From an uncultured Selenomonadales bacterium (GTDB taxonomy: Bacteria; Bacillota; Negativicutes; DSM-1736; Dendrosporobacteraceae), in assembly GCA_946407015.1 (NCBI GenBank), contig CAMJML010000024.1, positions 1-50,591 of the forward strand: a DNA stretch of 50,591 nt, in the 5' to 3' direction. The translations under genes and the position numbers were made by a program. Positions within the stretch are counted from its first letter, which is position 1. Every line of letters starts with the position of its first letter. The notes beneath the pieces were generated by a model. The model was not told where the DNA came from, made no database searches, and worked only from the letters and a program-made list of their open reading frames with translations. Below are positions 25,748 through 34,300 of the stretch, piece after piece.

Positions 25748-26395
25748 TCAGGTTGCAGCGAGGTTAATAGCACGCAGTATTTTGGCAACTTCTTGATCGG
25801 TTGTTTGTGAAAAGTCTTCATAGTGCATGCCTACTGCCCAAAAACGGTCAGGCTGGACAAGGCAAATGACCCGATGCGCTTCTTTATTGAGGGCCTGAAC
25901 AATATCCGCCGGGGCAACCGGGACGGCAATCCAAATGCCGGACGCTTGCTTTTGCTGAAGCCAGCGGATAGCGGCCCGAATGGTATAGCCGGTTGCAATA
26001 CCGTCATCGACAAGAAGGACTGTTTTGTCGTTAAGGTCAGGCAGTGGCGGCGAAGGGGAATAAAGCTGCTGACGGCGCTGGACTTCCCGGTACTCTTCGG
26101 CAGCCATTCGTTCCAATGTGATTGGGTCCAGACCAACGGAGTCCGTAGTCCGGGCATCCCAGATGGCGCTTCCGTCAGGCATGACGGCGCCAATAGCGAC
26201 CTCCGGATTGGCCGGATGACCTATTTTACGGGTAACCAGCACATGAATGGCACAACCGAGTTTCTGGGCAAGCGGATGGGCTACGACAATTCCGCCACGG
26301 GGCACGGCAAAGAGGATTAGGTTTTTCAAAGTTAAGCCGGATAATTGTTGTGCTAATAAATGACCGGCGGCAGTACGGTCTTTCAACATGGGCAT
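25748..26395 (-). CDS. Phosphoribosyltransferase-fold protein
   Basis: A 215-residue cytoplasmic protein of the type I phosphoribosyltransferase fold. The PRPP-binding loop is well formed (VLLVDDGIATGYTI), preceded by a flexible-loop region rich in Arg, and an FAVPRGGIVVAHPLA segment typical of the predicted phosphoribosyltransferases of COG1926. The substrate is unknown; these proteins often occur beside hydrolases. The frame is open to 26443, but AGGAG overlaps the first of three close ATGs; 26395 is the most plausible start. The opposite strand of this gene also holds long open frames, which I treat as shadows. Confidence 0.8.
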   Translation of the reverse strand: MPMLKDRTAAGHLLAQQLSGLTLKNLILFAVPRGGIVVAHPLAQKLGCAIHVLVTRKIGHPANPEVAIGAVMPDGSAIWDARTTDSVGLDPITLERMAAEEYREVQRRQQLYSPSPPLPDLNDKTVLLVDDGIATGYTIRAAIRWLQQKQASGIWIAVPVAPADIVQALNKEAHRVICLVQPDRFWAVGMHYEDFSQTTDQEVAKILRAINLAAT

Positions 26396-26543
26396 CATTC
26401 TCCTGCAAAAGTTTGTTGCAAACTTATTCCTAGTGTTCTGCAAAACAGGCCGGTTTATCCACTGGGGCTAAATCCGGCTGCTCTTATATGCGTTTGTAAT
26501 CAGGTCAGGCAGTTTTCTTATGGCCCTGTTTATCTGGAAATAG

Positions 26544-26572
26544 TTGTTACTGGCGCCATTTTGTACTATATT
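26544..26572 (+). promoter_or_regulatory. Probable sigma-A promoter of the amidohydrolase gene
   Basis: TTGTTA (26544-26549), a 17-bp spacer and TATATT (26567-26572), about 50 bp before the start codon. Confidence 0.55.
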
Positions 26573-26622
26573 GAAACAAAGACCTTGAGGCAGAAGCTTT
26601 ATTACTAGGTCAGGAGGTATTT

Positions 26623-28233
26623 ATGAGGCCCGACTGTATCATCATCAACGCCCAGATTTGGACGGGAGAATCCGGATATCCTCATGCACAGGCAATTGCG
26701 ATCAAGGATCGACGGATCATGGCTATTGGGACAAACGAGCAAATCCAGGCATTGGCAAGCTGGCAAACCAAACTATTGGATGCGGCAGGGAACTTCGTGC
26801 TGCCGGGCTTTATTGATAACCATACCCACTTCATGCTGGGAGGATTCCAACTGTGTTCACTGGATTTGCGTCAAGTAGGCAGTAAGGAAGCCTTTATCCA
26901 GGCTATTGCCGCACGGGCTGTGAGCAGCGCTAACGGGCAGTGGCTGACCGGAGGTGGCTGGAATAATGATCAATGGACGCAGCCCCAAATGCCGGTAAAA
27001 GAATGGATTGATGTTTTTACGGCTGATATTCCGGTCTATCTGGCGCGCAGTGATTTGCATATCGGGTTTGTTAATAGTGCGGCACTTCGCCTGGCGGGAA
27101 TTGACGCGAATACCTCAAATCCCAGCGGCGGGGTTATTGACCGTCATCCGGATACCGGCGAGCCGACCGGGATTCTCAAGGATCAGGCCATCAAGCTGGT
27201 GCAGCGCTGTATTCCGGAGCCGTCCAAAGACTACTACGACCAGGCGATGGAAGCTGCTTTGCTTCACGCCGGGAAAATGGGCATCACTTCTGTGCAGGAT
27301 ATTACGGCCTGGCAGGACTGGAAGGATTGGGAAACCTTTGTACGGTTTCAGCAGGACCACAAATTAACGGTCCGCATCTATGCCCGAACGCAGATTTCCG
27401 AATGGGAAAAGCAGCTTGCACTCAAAGAGCAGGGCTTTGCCCAGGATGACTGGCTGCGGTTAGGGGGAGTGAAGGGGTTTGTGGACGGTTCGCTAGGGTC
27501 AGGGACAGCCTTTATGGCCCGGCCTTATGACGATGCCCCCAGCTCTTGCGGGCTGCTGGCTGATCAGATGTTCCCGGAGGGAATCATGCAGCAGCGTATC
27601 GCTGCTGCCGATCAGGCCGGTTTGCCGGTATCGGTACATGCAATTGGAGATCAAGCCAATCATGTCCTGCTGGATATTTTCGAAGCGGTGATTCAGGAGA
27701 ATGGCCCTAAAGACCGGCGCTTTCGCATTGAACATGCCCAGCATTTGCTGCCGGAGGATATCCGGCGGATGGCCCGGCTGGGTGTGCTGGCTTCGGTACA
27801 GCCCGGTCATGTCTTTGAGGACGGCTGCTGGGCGGCCAAACGGATTGGCGAGGAGCGCTGCCGGACCACCTATGCCTTCCGCTCACTGCTGAATGCAGGA
27901 GTACCTTTGTCCTTTGGTACCGACTGGCCGGTTGTGCCACTCAATCCCTTTCAGGGAATCTATACGGCAATGACCCGTCATACTCAAGACGGCCGCCATC
28001 CTGGCGGCTGGGTGCCGGAGAAGAAGTTAACCATGGACTGCTGCTTACAGGCTTATACCGGTGGAGGGGCTTATGCGGAGTTTGCCGAAACGCATAAAGG
28101 CAGTTTGCGGGTTGGGAAACTGGCTGATTTGATTTTGGTTTCCCGGGATGTCTTAGAGGCTGAGCCGGAGGAACTGCGAACAACCAGAGTTCTGTGGACG
28201 ATGGCTGGCGGAAAAATGGTTTATCAGGAATAA
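26623..28233 (+). CDS. Amidohydrolase family protein (YtcJ-like)
   Basis: A 536-residue metal-dependent hydrolase of the amidohydrolase-3 group. The metal-site HxH is present in FIDNHTHFMLGG (about 66-70), further His in VSVHAIGDQAN and RIEHAQHL, and the Asp in SFGTDWPV. The N- and C-terminal parts form the usual beta-sandwich (IIINAQIWTGE at the start and LRVGKLADLILVSRD at the end). Substrates in the family are mostly unknown amides or cyclic imides. CAGGAGG precedes the ATG. A GNAT acetyltransferase follows 18 bp later in the same direction. Confidence 0.9.
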   Translation: MRPDCIIINAQIWTGESGYPHAQAIAIKDRRIMAIGTNEQIQALASWQTKLLDAAGNFVLPGFIDNHTHFMLGGFQLCSLDLRQVGSKEAFIQAIAARAVSSANGQWLTGGGWNNDQWTQPQMPVKEWIDVFTADIPVYLARSDLHIGFVNSAALRLAGIDANTSNPSGGVIDRHPDTGEPTGILKDQAIKLVQRCIPEPSKDYYDQAMEAALLHAGKMGITSVQDITAWQDWKDWETFVRFQQDHKLTVRIYARTQISEWEKQLALKEQGFAQDDWLRLGGVKGFVDGSLGSGTAFMARPYDDAPSSCGLLADQMFPEGIMQQRIAAADQAGLPVSVHAIGDQANHVLLDIFEAVIQENGPKDRRFRIEHAQHLLPEDIRRMARLGVLASVQPGHVFEDGCWAAKRIGEERCRTTYAFRSLLNAGVPLSFGTDWPVVPLNPFQGIYTAMTRHTQDGRHPGGWVPEKKLTMDCCLQAYTGGGAYAEFAETHKGSLRVGKLADLILVSRDVLEAEPEELRTTRVLWTMAGGKMVYQE

Positions 28234-28251
28234 AATGGAGGGTTTCAACTG

Positions 28252-28686
28252 ATGGAGAACATACACGTTCGGGCCTTGCTGCCCGCAGATTATGAGGCTG
28301 TACTGGCTTTTTGGCGGCAAACGCCGGGAATATGTCTCAGCGAGGCGGATTCCCAAGAGGCCATTGCGGTATTTTTGGAACGCAATCCGGGTTTAAGTTT
28401 TATTGCGGAGGCCGACCGCTGTTTGCTGGGAACCCTGCTATGTGGACATGACGGACGCCGGGGGTTTCTTTATCATTTGGCGGTACATCCTGAACACCGG
28501 CGCAAAGGAATCGGCAAACAGTTAGTGAAGCATGGCTTAGACGGTTTGAAGCAGGCCGGCATCAACAAATGCCACCTGTTTGTGTTGGCGGATAACGGCC
28601 AGGGATTAGCGTTTTGGAACAGCCTTGGCTTTCCGGCACGGAAGGATATCTGCATTTGCTCGCATAACATCGGCTGTTCCTGCTAG
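28252..28686 (+). CDS. GNAT family N-acetyltransferase
   Basis: A 144-residue acetyl-CoA-dependent acetyltransferase. The acetyl-CoA pyrophosphate loop is clear (LAVHPEHRRKGIGKQLVKHGL, about 76-96), followed by the NGQGLAFWNSLGF segment. The acceptor is unknown. The C-terminal end is unusually Cys-rich (ICICSHNIGCSC, four Cys in twelve residues), which could be metal-binding or redox-active. A TGGAGGG ribosome site is present, and the gene is likely co-transcribed with the amidohydrolase. Confidence 0.87.
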   Translation: MENIHVRALLPADYEAVLAFWRQTPGICLSEADSQEAIAVFLERNPGLSFIAEADRCLLGTLLCGHDGRRGFLYHLAVHPEHRRKGIGKQLVKHGLDGLKQAGINKCHLFVLADNGQGLAFWNSLGFPARKDICICSHNIGCSC

Positions 28687-28810
28687 CTGTCAGAAGCCTC
28701 GCGGTGTTTCTTTGCCGGCAGGAGTTTCATGGGGAACGGCCAATAAAAGCATTAGCGTAGGCAGGGCAAAAAAGCCGTTTGACCAATAAAGCGAATAGTG
28801 GGAGAGCTAT

Positions 28811-30259
28811 ATGAAAAAAAACATTTCAAATATTGCTTACATGCAGGCCTTTGTCCAGGAATATGCTGAAACTATTACCGATGTATTGGAACTCTATGTC
28901 ACCATCATTGATGAAGATTGTATCCGTATTGGCGGTACGGGGCCACATGCAGGCAGCATTGGCAGTCCTATTCCCTGCGGTTCTTTTTTCCGGCAAGTGC
29001 TGGCAAGTGGTGAACCCGGCTTTATCCGGGACCGGAGCGAGCCGTCTTTTTGCCAGGCTTGCGATACCTCAGCCTGCTGCCAGGAGCTGGCCACCATGGG
29101 ATTTCCCATTTGCAAAGCCGGCCGGCCGGTTGGCGTAATCGGTGTAACGGCGTTTACCGCTGAGCAAAAGGAGCGTCTGGCCAGCCAAGCTGCTAAATTC
29201 CTGACCTTTTTACGGCATATGAGCAGTCTGCTGGAAAGCAAATTGCTGATGCTGGATGAGCAATGGCGGCTGCAAAATCAGATGCAGGAGGTCTTGGAAA
29301 CTGCCAATCAAAGTTATTCCTTTGGCCGGCTGCTGGGGCGTGACAAGGGGTTTATTGAATTATTACAGCGGGCCGAACGTGTGGCCCGAAGCACCTCAAC
29401 CGTCTTGATCCAGGGAGAAAGCGGCACCGGCAAAGAATTGCTGGCCAGAGCCGTTCATGACCAAAGCGGGCGGGCTAAACAGCCGTTTATCATTGTGAAC
29501 TGTCCTTCCATACCTGAAAATTTGCTGGAAAGCGAACTGTTCGGGTATGAGGCAGGAGCTTTTACCGGGGCAAGCCGGTTAGGCAAGAAGGGGAAGTTTG
29601 AGCAGGCTGACCAGGGAACGCTGTTTTTGGATGAGATTGGTGATCTGCCGTTAGCGTTGCAGCCGAAATTATTACGGGCGATTCAGGAGCGGACCATTGA
29701 GCGCATTGCCGGTATGCAGCCCATTGCCGTAGATGTCAGAATTATTGCTGCCACCAATCGTGATTTGGAAAAGATGGTGCGTGACGGACAATTTCGTGAA
29801 GATCTATATTATCGCCTCAATGTCATTCCGCTTTCCATCCCGCCGCTGCGCTCGCGGCCGCTGGATATTCCGCTTTACCTGGAGTATTTTATGACCCGGC
29901 TGACCCAAATGCTGCATAAGCCGCCACTCAATATGGATGAAGCACTCCGGGGCTGGCTGATGAATTATGCTTGGCCGGGCAATGTTCGCCAACTGGAACA
30001 TGTCATCGAATACCTGGTGAACGTAGCCAGGGGGGACAGGCTGTCCTTGCAGGATTTGCCGCCTCAGTTGCTTAGCCATGCCGGTCCGGAAGGGGAAATG
30101 GCCAGCCTTGAGCAACAATTGGCTGACTTCGAAAAGCAACTGCTCATGGCTTATATTCCTCCCGGTGCTACTGTGGCTGAAAAAAGGCAGGCCGCTCAAA
30201 CACTGCAGATTAGTCTGGCAACCTTGTATCGAAAACTTGAAAAGTATCAGTTAGGGTAA
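28811..30259 (+). CDS. Sigma-54-dependent transcriptional activator with Cys-rich N-terminal sensor
   Basis: A 482-residue bacterial enhancer-binding protein. The N-terminal sensor (about 1-145) looks GAF-like and has a Cys cluster (CGSFF at 57, then CQACDTSACC and FPIC, about 80-101), suggesting thiol, metal or Fe-S sensing. The central AAA+ domain carries Walker A GESGTGKE (about 203-210), the sigma-54-contacting GAFTGA (about 250-255) and Walker B LFLDEIG. A Fis-type HTH ends the protein. A perfect -24/-12 promoter lies downstream, in front of a cysteine desulfidase gene, so activation of that gene, possibly in response to cysteine or sulfide, is inferred. Confidence 0.92.
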   Translation: MKKNISNIAYMQAFVQEYAETITDVLELYVTIIDEDCIRIGGTGPHAGSIGSPIPCGSFFRQVLASGEPGFIRDRSEPSFCQACDTSACCQELATMGFPICKAGRPVGVIGVTAFTAEQKERLASQAAKFLTFLRHMSSLLESKLLMLDEQWRLQNQMQEVLETANQSYSFGRLLGRDKGFIELLQRAERVARSTSTVLIQGESGTGKELLARAVHDQSGRAKQPFIIVNCPSIPENLLESELFGYEAGAFTGASRLGKKGKFEQADQGTLFLDEIGDLPLALQPKLLRAIQERTIERIAGMQPIAVDVRIIAATNRDLEKMVRDGQFREDLYYRLNVIPLSIPPLRSRPLDIPLYLEYFMTRLTQMLHKPPLNMDEALRGWLMNYAWPGNVRQLEHVIEYLVNVARGDRLSLQDLPPQLLSHAGPEGEMASLEQQLADFEKQLLMAYIPPGATVAEKRQAAQTLQISLATLYRKLEKYQLG

Positions 30260-30260
30260 G

Positions 30261-30356
30261 ACTTTCTCGAAAATGAGAAAGTGTTCGCGAATTTGCAATC
30301 TATTTGGAAGCAAGAGAAATTGAGCTTGGTCGCTGCGATTTCGCATCATTGAGAAA
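30261..30356. promoter_or_regulatory. Candidate activator-binding region (repeated GAGAAA motif)
   Basis: ACTTTCTC-N6-GAGAAAGT (30261-30282) is a perfect inverted repeat, and the GAGAAA half-site recurs at 30314-30319 and 30351-30356. The region lies about 160-260 bp upstream of the -24/-12 promoter, the usual distance for a sigma-54 activator enhancer. Confidence 0.4.
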
Positions 30357-30420
30357 ATAGCTGCAAAAAAGAAAGAGCTTGTAGCGCATTGCTGCCGCAT
30401 TTGGATGATTTTTCGAAGGC

Positions 30421-30470
30421 AAAGCCTGGCTATTACGCTGTCATCAGACGTAATAGTCAGGCTTTTTACC
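30421..30470 (+). terminator. Terminator of the sigma-54 activator gene
   Basis: Arms 30421-30437 and 30449-30465 (AAAGCCTGGCTATTACG and complement, one G-T wobble) with an 11-nt loop, followed by TTTTTA. It isolates the activator gene from the sigma-54 promoter. Confidence 0.8.
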
Positions 30471-30514
30471 ATTTTGCCGCCATAAGCGGCTGAATGATTC
30501 GATTCTGGGGCAGC

Positions 30515-30530
30515 TTGGCACTCTTTTTGC
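30515..30530 (+). promoter_or_regulatory. Sigma-54 (-24/-12) promoter of the cysteine desulfidase gene
   Basis: TTGGCAC-TCTTT-TTGC is a perfect match to TGGCAC-N5-TTGC. GG (30517-30518) and GC (30529-30530) are exactly 10 bp apart. The expected start is near 30542. Confidence 0.9.
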
Positions 30531-30573
30531 ATTTATATAAACAGGTAATGTGGCAATTTGGAGGAGAACTAAG

Positions 30574-31848
30574 ATGAACAACCCATTCTATCAAGCTTTT
30601 CTGGCGATTTTAGAGGAGGAACTGGTACCGGCCCTGGGCTGTACCGAACCCATTGCCATTGCCTATGCCGCTGCGAAAGCGAAAGAACTGTTAGGCTGTT
30701 TTCCGGAACAGGCTTTATTGGAATGCAGTGGCAATATTATTAAGAATGTCAACAGTGTGACAGTCCCTAACTCGGGGGGGCTAACCGGCTTGCGCGCCAG
30801 TCTGCTGGCCGGACTGGTCGGGGGTGTTGCGCGTGAGGAATTGCAGGTTTTGGCGTCCATGACCGCTGCGCATAGTGAAAGGGTGCGCAGGCTGCTGCTG
30901 TCTGATTTTGGCCAGGTACGCTTATTGCCGACTGACATCAGCCTTCATCTGGTGGTAAAGCTGACCGCCAAGCAGGAGCGGGTGACCGTGGAAATCAAAC
31001 ACCGGCATCTTGATATCACCCTGATTGAAAAAAATGGCCGGATTCTTTTCCAGGCAGATCAGGGCAGCCAGGCTGGTGATACGGGTGGTGATCGCAGCTG
31101 GCTTACGGTAAAAAACATTTATGAATTTAGCAACTCAGTGTCCCTAGATCCAGTACGATCCTTGCTTGACCGGCAGATTTCCTGCAATCTGGCGATTGCA
31201 GAAGAAGGGCTGCGCAGTCATTATGGGGTAGGGATCGGACGGACAATCCTGGAGCTTGGTCAGGATGAAGCTGTAAAAAGCAAAATGAAGGCGTATGCCG
31301 CAGCTGCTTCAGAAGCCAGGATGAGTGGCTGCGGCTTACCGGTGGTAACGAATTCGGGCAGCGGCAATCAGGGGATTGCGGCGTCTGTGCCGGTCATTAT
31401 CTATGCCAGGGAACATAAGCTGACAAAAGATCAGTTATACCGTGGGCTGCTCTTTTCTAATCTGCTGACCATCCACCAGAAGACACTGATTGGCCGTTTG
31501 TCGGCTTTTTGCGGCGCTGTCAGTGCGGCCTGTTCCAGCGGAGCTGCGCTGACTTATCTTGCCGGAGGGTCGCTGGAGCAAATTGGGCAAACCATTACCA
31601 ACATGCTGGCCAATGTAGCAGGTATTGTTTGTGACGGAGCTAAGCCATCCTGTGCTGCTAAGATTGCCTCTTGTCTAGACGCCGCTTACCTGGCCCATGT
31701 CTTGGCGATGAAAGGCAGGAACTACCCTGGCGGTACCGGAATTGTCAAAGACGGTGTCGAAGAAACCATTGCAGCGGTTGGGCGAATGGCTTGCAGAGGT
31801 ATGAGGCAGACCGATCGCGAGATCCTCGCTATCATGCTGGAGGCTTAG
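30574..31848 (+). CDS. cyuA: L-cysteine desulfidase (CyuA/UPF0597 family)
   Basis: An oxygen-sensitive Fe-S enzyme that breaks L-cysteine into pyruvate, sulfide and ammonia. The 424-residue protein shows the family start (PALGCTEPIAIAYAAA with a cluster Cys), IKNVNSVTVPNSGG, a central GCGLPVVTNSGSGNQGI, SAFCGAVSAACSSGAALTYL, and late Cys residues in CDGAKPSCAAK. These are the likely [4Fe-4S] ligands as in serine dehydratase alpha subunits. The frame is open to 30550, but GGAGGA (30560-30565) supports the ATG at 30574. Expression should need sigma-54 and the neighbouring activator. Confidence 0.92.
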   Translation: MNNPFYQAFLAILEEELVPALGCTEPIAIAYAAAKAKELLGCFPEQALLECSGNIIKNVNSVTVPNSGGLTGLRASLLAGLVGGVAREELQVLASMTAAHSERVRRLLLSDFGQVRLLPTDISLHLVVKLTAKQERVTVEIKHRHLDITLIEKNGRILFQADQGSQAGDTGGDRSWLTVKNIYEFSNSVSLDPVRSLLDRQISCNLAIAEEGLRSHYGVGIGRTILELGQDEAVKSKMKAYAAAASEARMSGCGLPVVTNSGSGNQGIAASVPVIIYAREHKLTKDQLYRGLLFSNLLTIHQKTLIGRLSAFCGAVSAACSSGAALTYLAGGSLEQIGQTITNMLANVAGIVCDGAKPSCAAKIASCLDAAYLAHVLAMKGRNYPGGTGIVKDGVEETIAAVGRMACRGMRQTDREILAIMLEA

Positions 31849-32040
31849 CAATTGGGTCAAAATGCCTGAAGCAGTCTTTAAACGGTTGTGACCGGGAGTT
31901 CAATTCATCGGATTGGAGGGATTTTGTGCGGACAATGGCAGGAATTTGTCGATTTAGGGATAAAATGAGTAGATAGTAAAAACATTTTGCCGAAAAGTGA
32001 CTGCTATGAGCGAAATGGGACGGATGCGAGGATCAGCGCG

Positions 32041-34203
32041 ATGAAAATCATTCAAATCACTGAACGGTTGGGTACTCAGCGTCATATAGCCGCTGTACGT
32101 CAGGGGGTTCTTTTAAATGTGCCGGTGATTGTCATCGGAGCTTTTGCTGTTATGCTGAATCAGGTGAGCATTCCCTGGTATCAGCAAGTTACTCAATTGT
32201 TTTTTGGTTCCGCCTGGGAGGTTTTCTGGCAGGCTGTGGCAACCGCTGCCCGGGAAGGCATCTCCATTTTACTTGTTCTTTCGATTAGTTATTTTTTAGC
32301 ATTAAGTCATAAAAAAACCAGCGGAAAAGTACATCCGCTCACTGCTGCCTTTGTCGCGTTTGTTTGCCTCCTGGTTTGGATTCAGCCTTTTACAAAGGCA
32401 GGCATTCAGGGGCTGCCTTTTGAGGCGACGGGAGTGGGCGGTATTTTTTTTGCTGTTTTCACAGCCTTATTGGCTACTGAGTTTTTTCTATGGTTGACTA
32501 CGGTAAATAGGCTTGGCAGCCGGCGGTTATTTGCCGATGTGGCTGATCCGATTTTATCCCAGGCCTTGGCTTGTATCTTGCCGGCAGCGGCAACGATTCT
32601 CTTGTTTGCTTTGCTGAAAGATACGATGGTACTGGCTCATTGGCATGGTATTGATATGAACCTGTACCGGAGTTTCGTGGACTTGTTTCAACAAATTCAA
32701 AGCCCGGTTGTTCAGCTTACGCTTTTTTACTTGGTGGTGCATCTCTTATGGTTTTTGGGTTTGCACGGGAATAACATTATGGAGCCGGTGCTTGAATCCT
32801 TGCAGCTTGACCAGATGCAAAGCGTCTTTGTTTTAGAGGCAAGCCAGTCAGCTGGAGCACTTACGAAAACCTTTTTAGATGTTTTTGGACTCATCGGCGG
32901 TTCCGGTTCGACCTTCTCTTTATTACTGGCGCTCTTTGTGATATCACGTCGCGGCAATATGGCCTGGCTGGCCCGGTTATCAACTATTCCCGCTATTTTT
33001 AATATTAACGAATTGCTGCTTTTTGGGCTGCCTGTGGTGCTGAACCCGGTGCTTTTGATCCCTTTTCTTGTGGTGCCGATTGTTTTGACCTGCATGGCTT
33101 ACCTGGCTATCAGTCATGGAATGGTTGCAGCGGTGATTCAGCCGGTACACTGGACGACTCCGCCGCTTATAAGCGGCTACCTGGCGACCGGGTCTTGGAC
33201 CGGTGCGGGGCTGCAATTGATTGGCATTGCGATTGGGACGTTGATCTATTTACCCTTTGTCAGCCTTCATGAGGCGCAGAAAAACCGGGAAATGACCAGC
33301 GGGCTTCGGCAGTTGACGGATGAGGTTGCGGCTGCACCGGCCCTGTTTCGAAATCATTTTTTGAGCAGGCAGGATGAGGCAGGAACTTTAGCCAGGCTGC
33401 TTGCGCATGATTTAAAACATACGTTGGCTCGCAACGAGCTTTTTCTTGAATATCAGCCTCAGGTGGATCAGCACAATCGTGTCGTGGGGATTGAGGCTCT
33501 GCTGCGCTGGTCGCATCCGACTTATGGCCGAATTCCACCTATCTTGATGATTGCTGTGGCGGAGGAAGCCGGGCTGATCAACGCGATTGGCAAGTGGGTC
33601 CTTGATACGGCCTGCCGGCAGTTGCGTGATTGGAAATATAGCGGCCTTGATGGTATCCGCATGGCGGTGAATGTTTCGGCTATTCAATTGCAATCCCGGA
33701 CTTTTGTCGAGGAGCTTCTGGCAATCCTTCATCAAAATGAATTGGAAAACGGTGAACTGGAAATAGAAATCACGGAAAATATCGCTCTGAATAATGATGC
33801 GCGAACCATCTGCAATCTTGACGCTATGAGAAGACATGGAATTCGTGTTGCAATTGATGATTTTGGAATGGGACATACATCCCTGCGGTATATCAAGCAT
33901 TTTCCGGTTGATCGGTTAAAGATAGACGGGATATTGAGCCGGGATGTTATTCATGATGAAAATTGTCAAAAAATTATTGCATCGATTGTGGCTTTATGTT
34001 CGACACTCGGGATTGAAACCGTTGTGGAATATGTGGAAACAGAGGAACAGCGAAACTTGCTGCTGGAGCTTGGCTGCCGGCAGTACCAGGGGTATTTATA
34101 CAGTCCTCCGCTGCCGGCTGCTGAAATGGTCAGGTATCTATTGGAACAAAATAAGCCTCAAAGAAAAGTGGTGAATAGGAAGCAAGAGCATTTTGGGCAT
34201 TGA
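32041..34203 (+). CDS. PTS EIIC-like membrane domain fused to an EAL c-di-GMP phosphodiesterase
   Basis: A 720-residue fusion. Residues about 10-415 resemble the lactose/cellobiose PTS permease EIIC: about ten spans, the substrate-site FLGLHGNN His (about 245), GGSGSTFSLLLALF, and NINELLLFGLPVVLNP keeping the Glu (about 320). No EIIA or EIIB is attached or adjacent. The EAL domain (about 460-705) has the expected active-site residues: EALLRW, NVS, EITEN, DDFGMG, KIDG, the YVET Glu and QGYLYS, so it is probably active. A permease-derived sensor controlling c-di-GMP breakdown is inferred. The frame is open to 31987; ATG 32041 begins the EIIC-like part and follows GAGGATC. The 192-bp gap upstream shows no clear promoter. 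Confidence 0.88.
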   Translation: MKIIQITERLGTQRHIAAVRQGVLLNVPVIVIGAFAVMLNQVSIPWYQQVTQLFFGSAWEVFWQAVATAAREGISILLVLSISYFLALSHKKTSGKVHPLTAAFVAFVCLLVWIQPFTKAGIQGLPFEATGVGGIFFAVFTALLATEFFLWLTTVNRLGSRRLFADVADPILSQALACILPAAATILLFALLKDTMVLAHWHGIDMNLYRSFVDLFQQIQSPVVQLTLFYLVVHLLWFLGLHGNNIMEPVLESLQLDQMQSVFVLEASQSAGALTKTFLDVFGLIGGSGSTFSLLLALFVISRRGNMAWLARLSTIPAIFNINELLLFGLPVVLNPVLLIPFLVVPIVLTCMAYLAISHGMVAAVIQPVHWTTPPLISGYLATGSWTGAGLQLIGIAIGTLIYLPFVSLHEAQKNREMTSGLRQLTDEVAAAPALFRNHFLSRQDEAGTLARLLAHDLKHTLARNELFLEYQPQVDQHNRVVGIEALLRWSHPTYGRIPPILMIAVAEEAGLINAIGKWVLDTACRQLRDWKYSGLDGIRMAVNVSAIQLQSRTFVEELLAILHQNELENGELEIEITENIALNNDARTICNLDAMRRHGIRVAIDDFGMGHTSLRYIKHFPVDRLKIDGILSRDVIHDENCQKIIASIVALCSTLGIETVVEYVETEEQRNLLLELGCRQYQGYLYSPPLPAAEMVRYLLEQNKPQRKVVNRKQEHFGH

Positions 34204-34253
34204 AAAGCCCACTCTTCGGTCTAGGGTAATCCAGGAAAATACCGATTCGAGAA

Positions 34254-34300
34254 AATAATGCAATCCCCCCGGCACTGCCGGGGGGATTGCATTATTTTTT
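34254..34300. terminator. Bidirectional terminator
   Basis: A perfect 20-bp stem (34254-34273 with 34277-34296), three-base loop and a T tract. It sits between the convergent EIIC-EAL gene and the dienelactone hydrolase gene and reaches the stop codon of the latter. Confidence 0.85.

Noticed and set aside
25823..26320. 165-codon plus-strand ORF opposite the phosphoribosyltransferase gene
   Set aside because: The minus-strand frame has clear PRPP-loop motifs; the plus-strand translation has no recognisable features.
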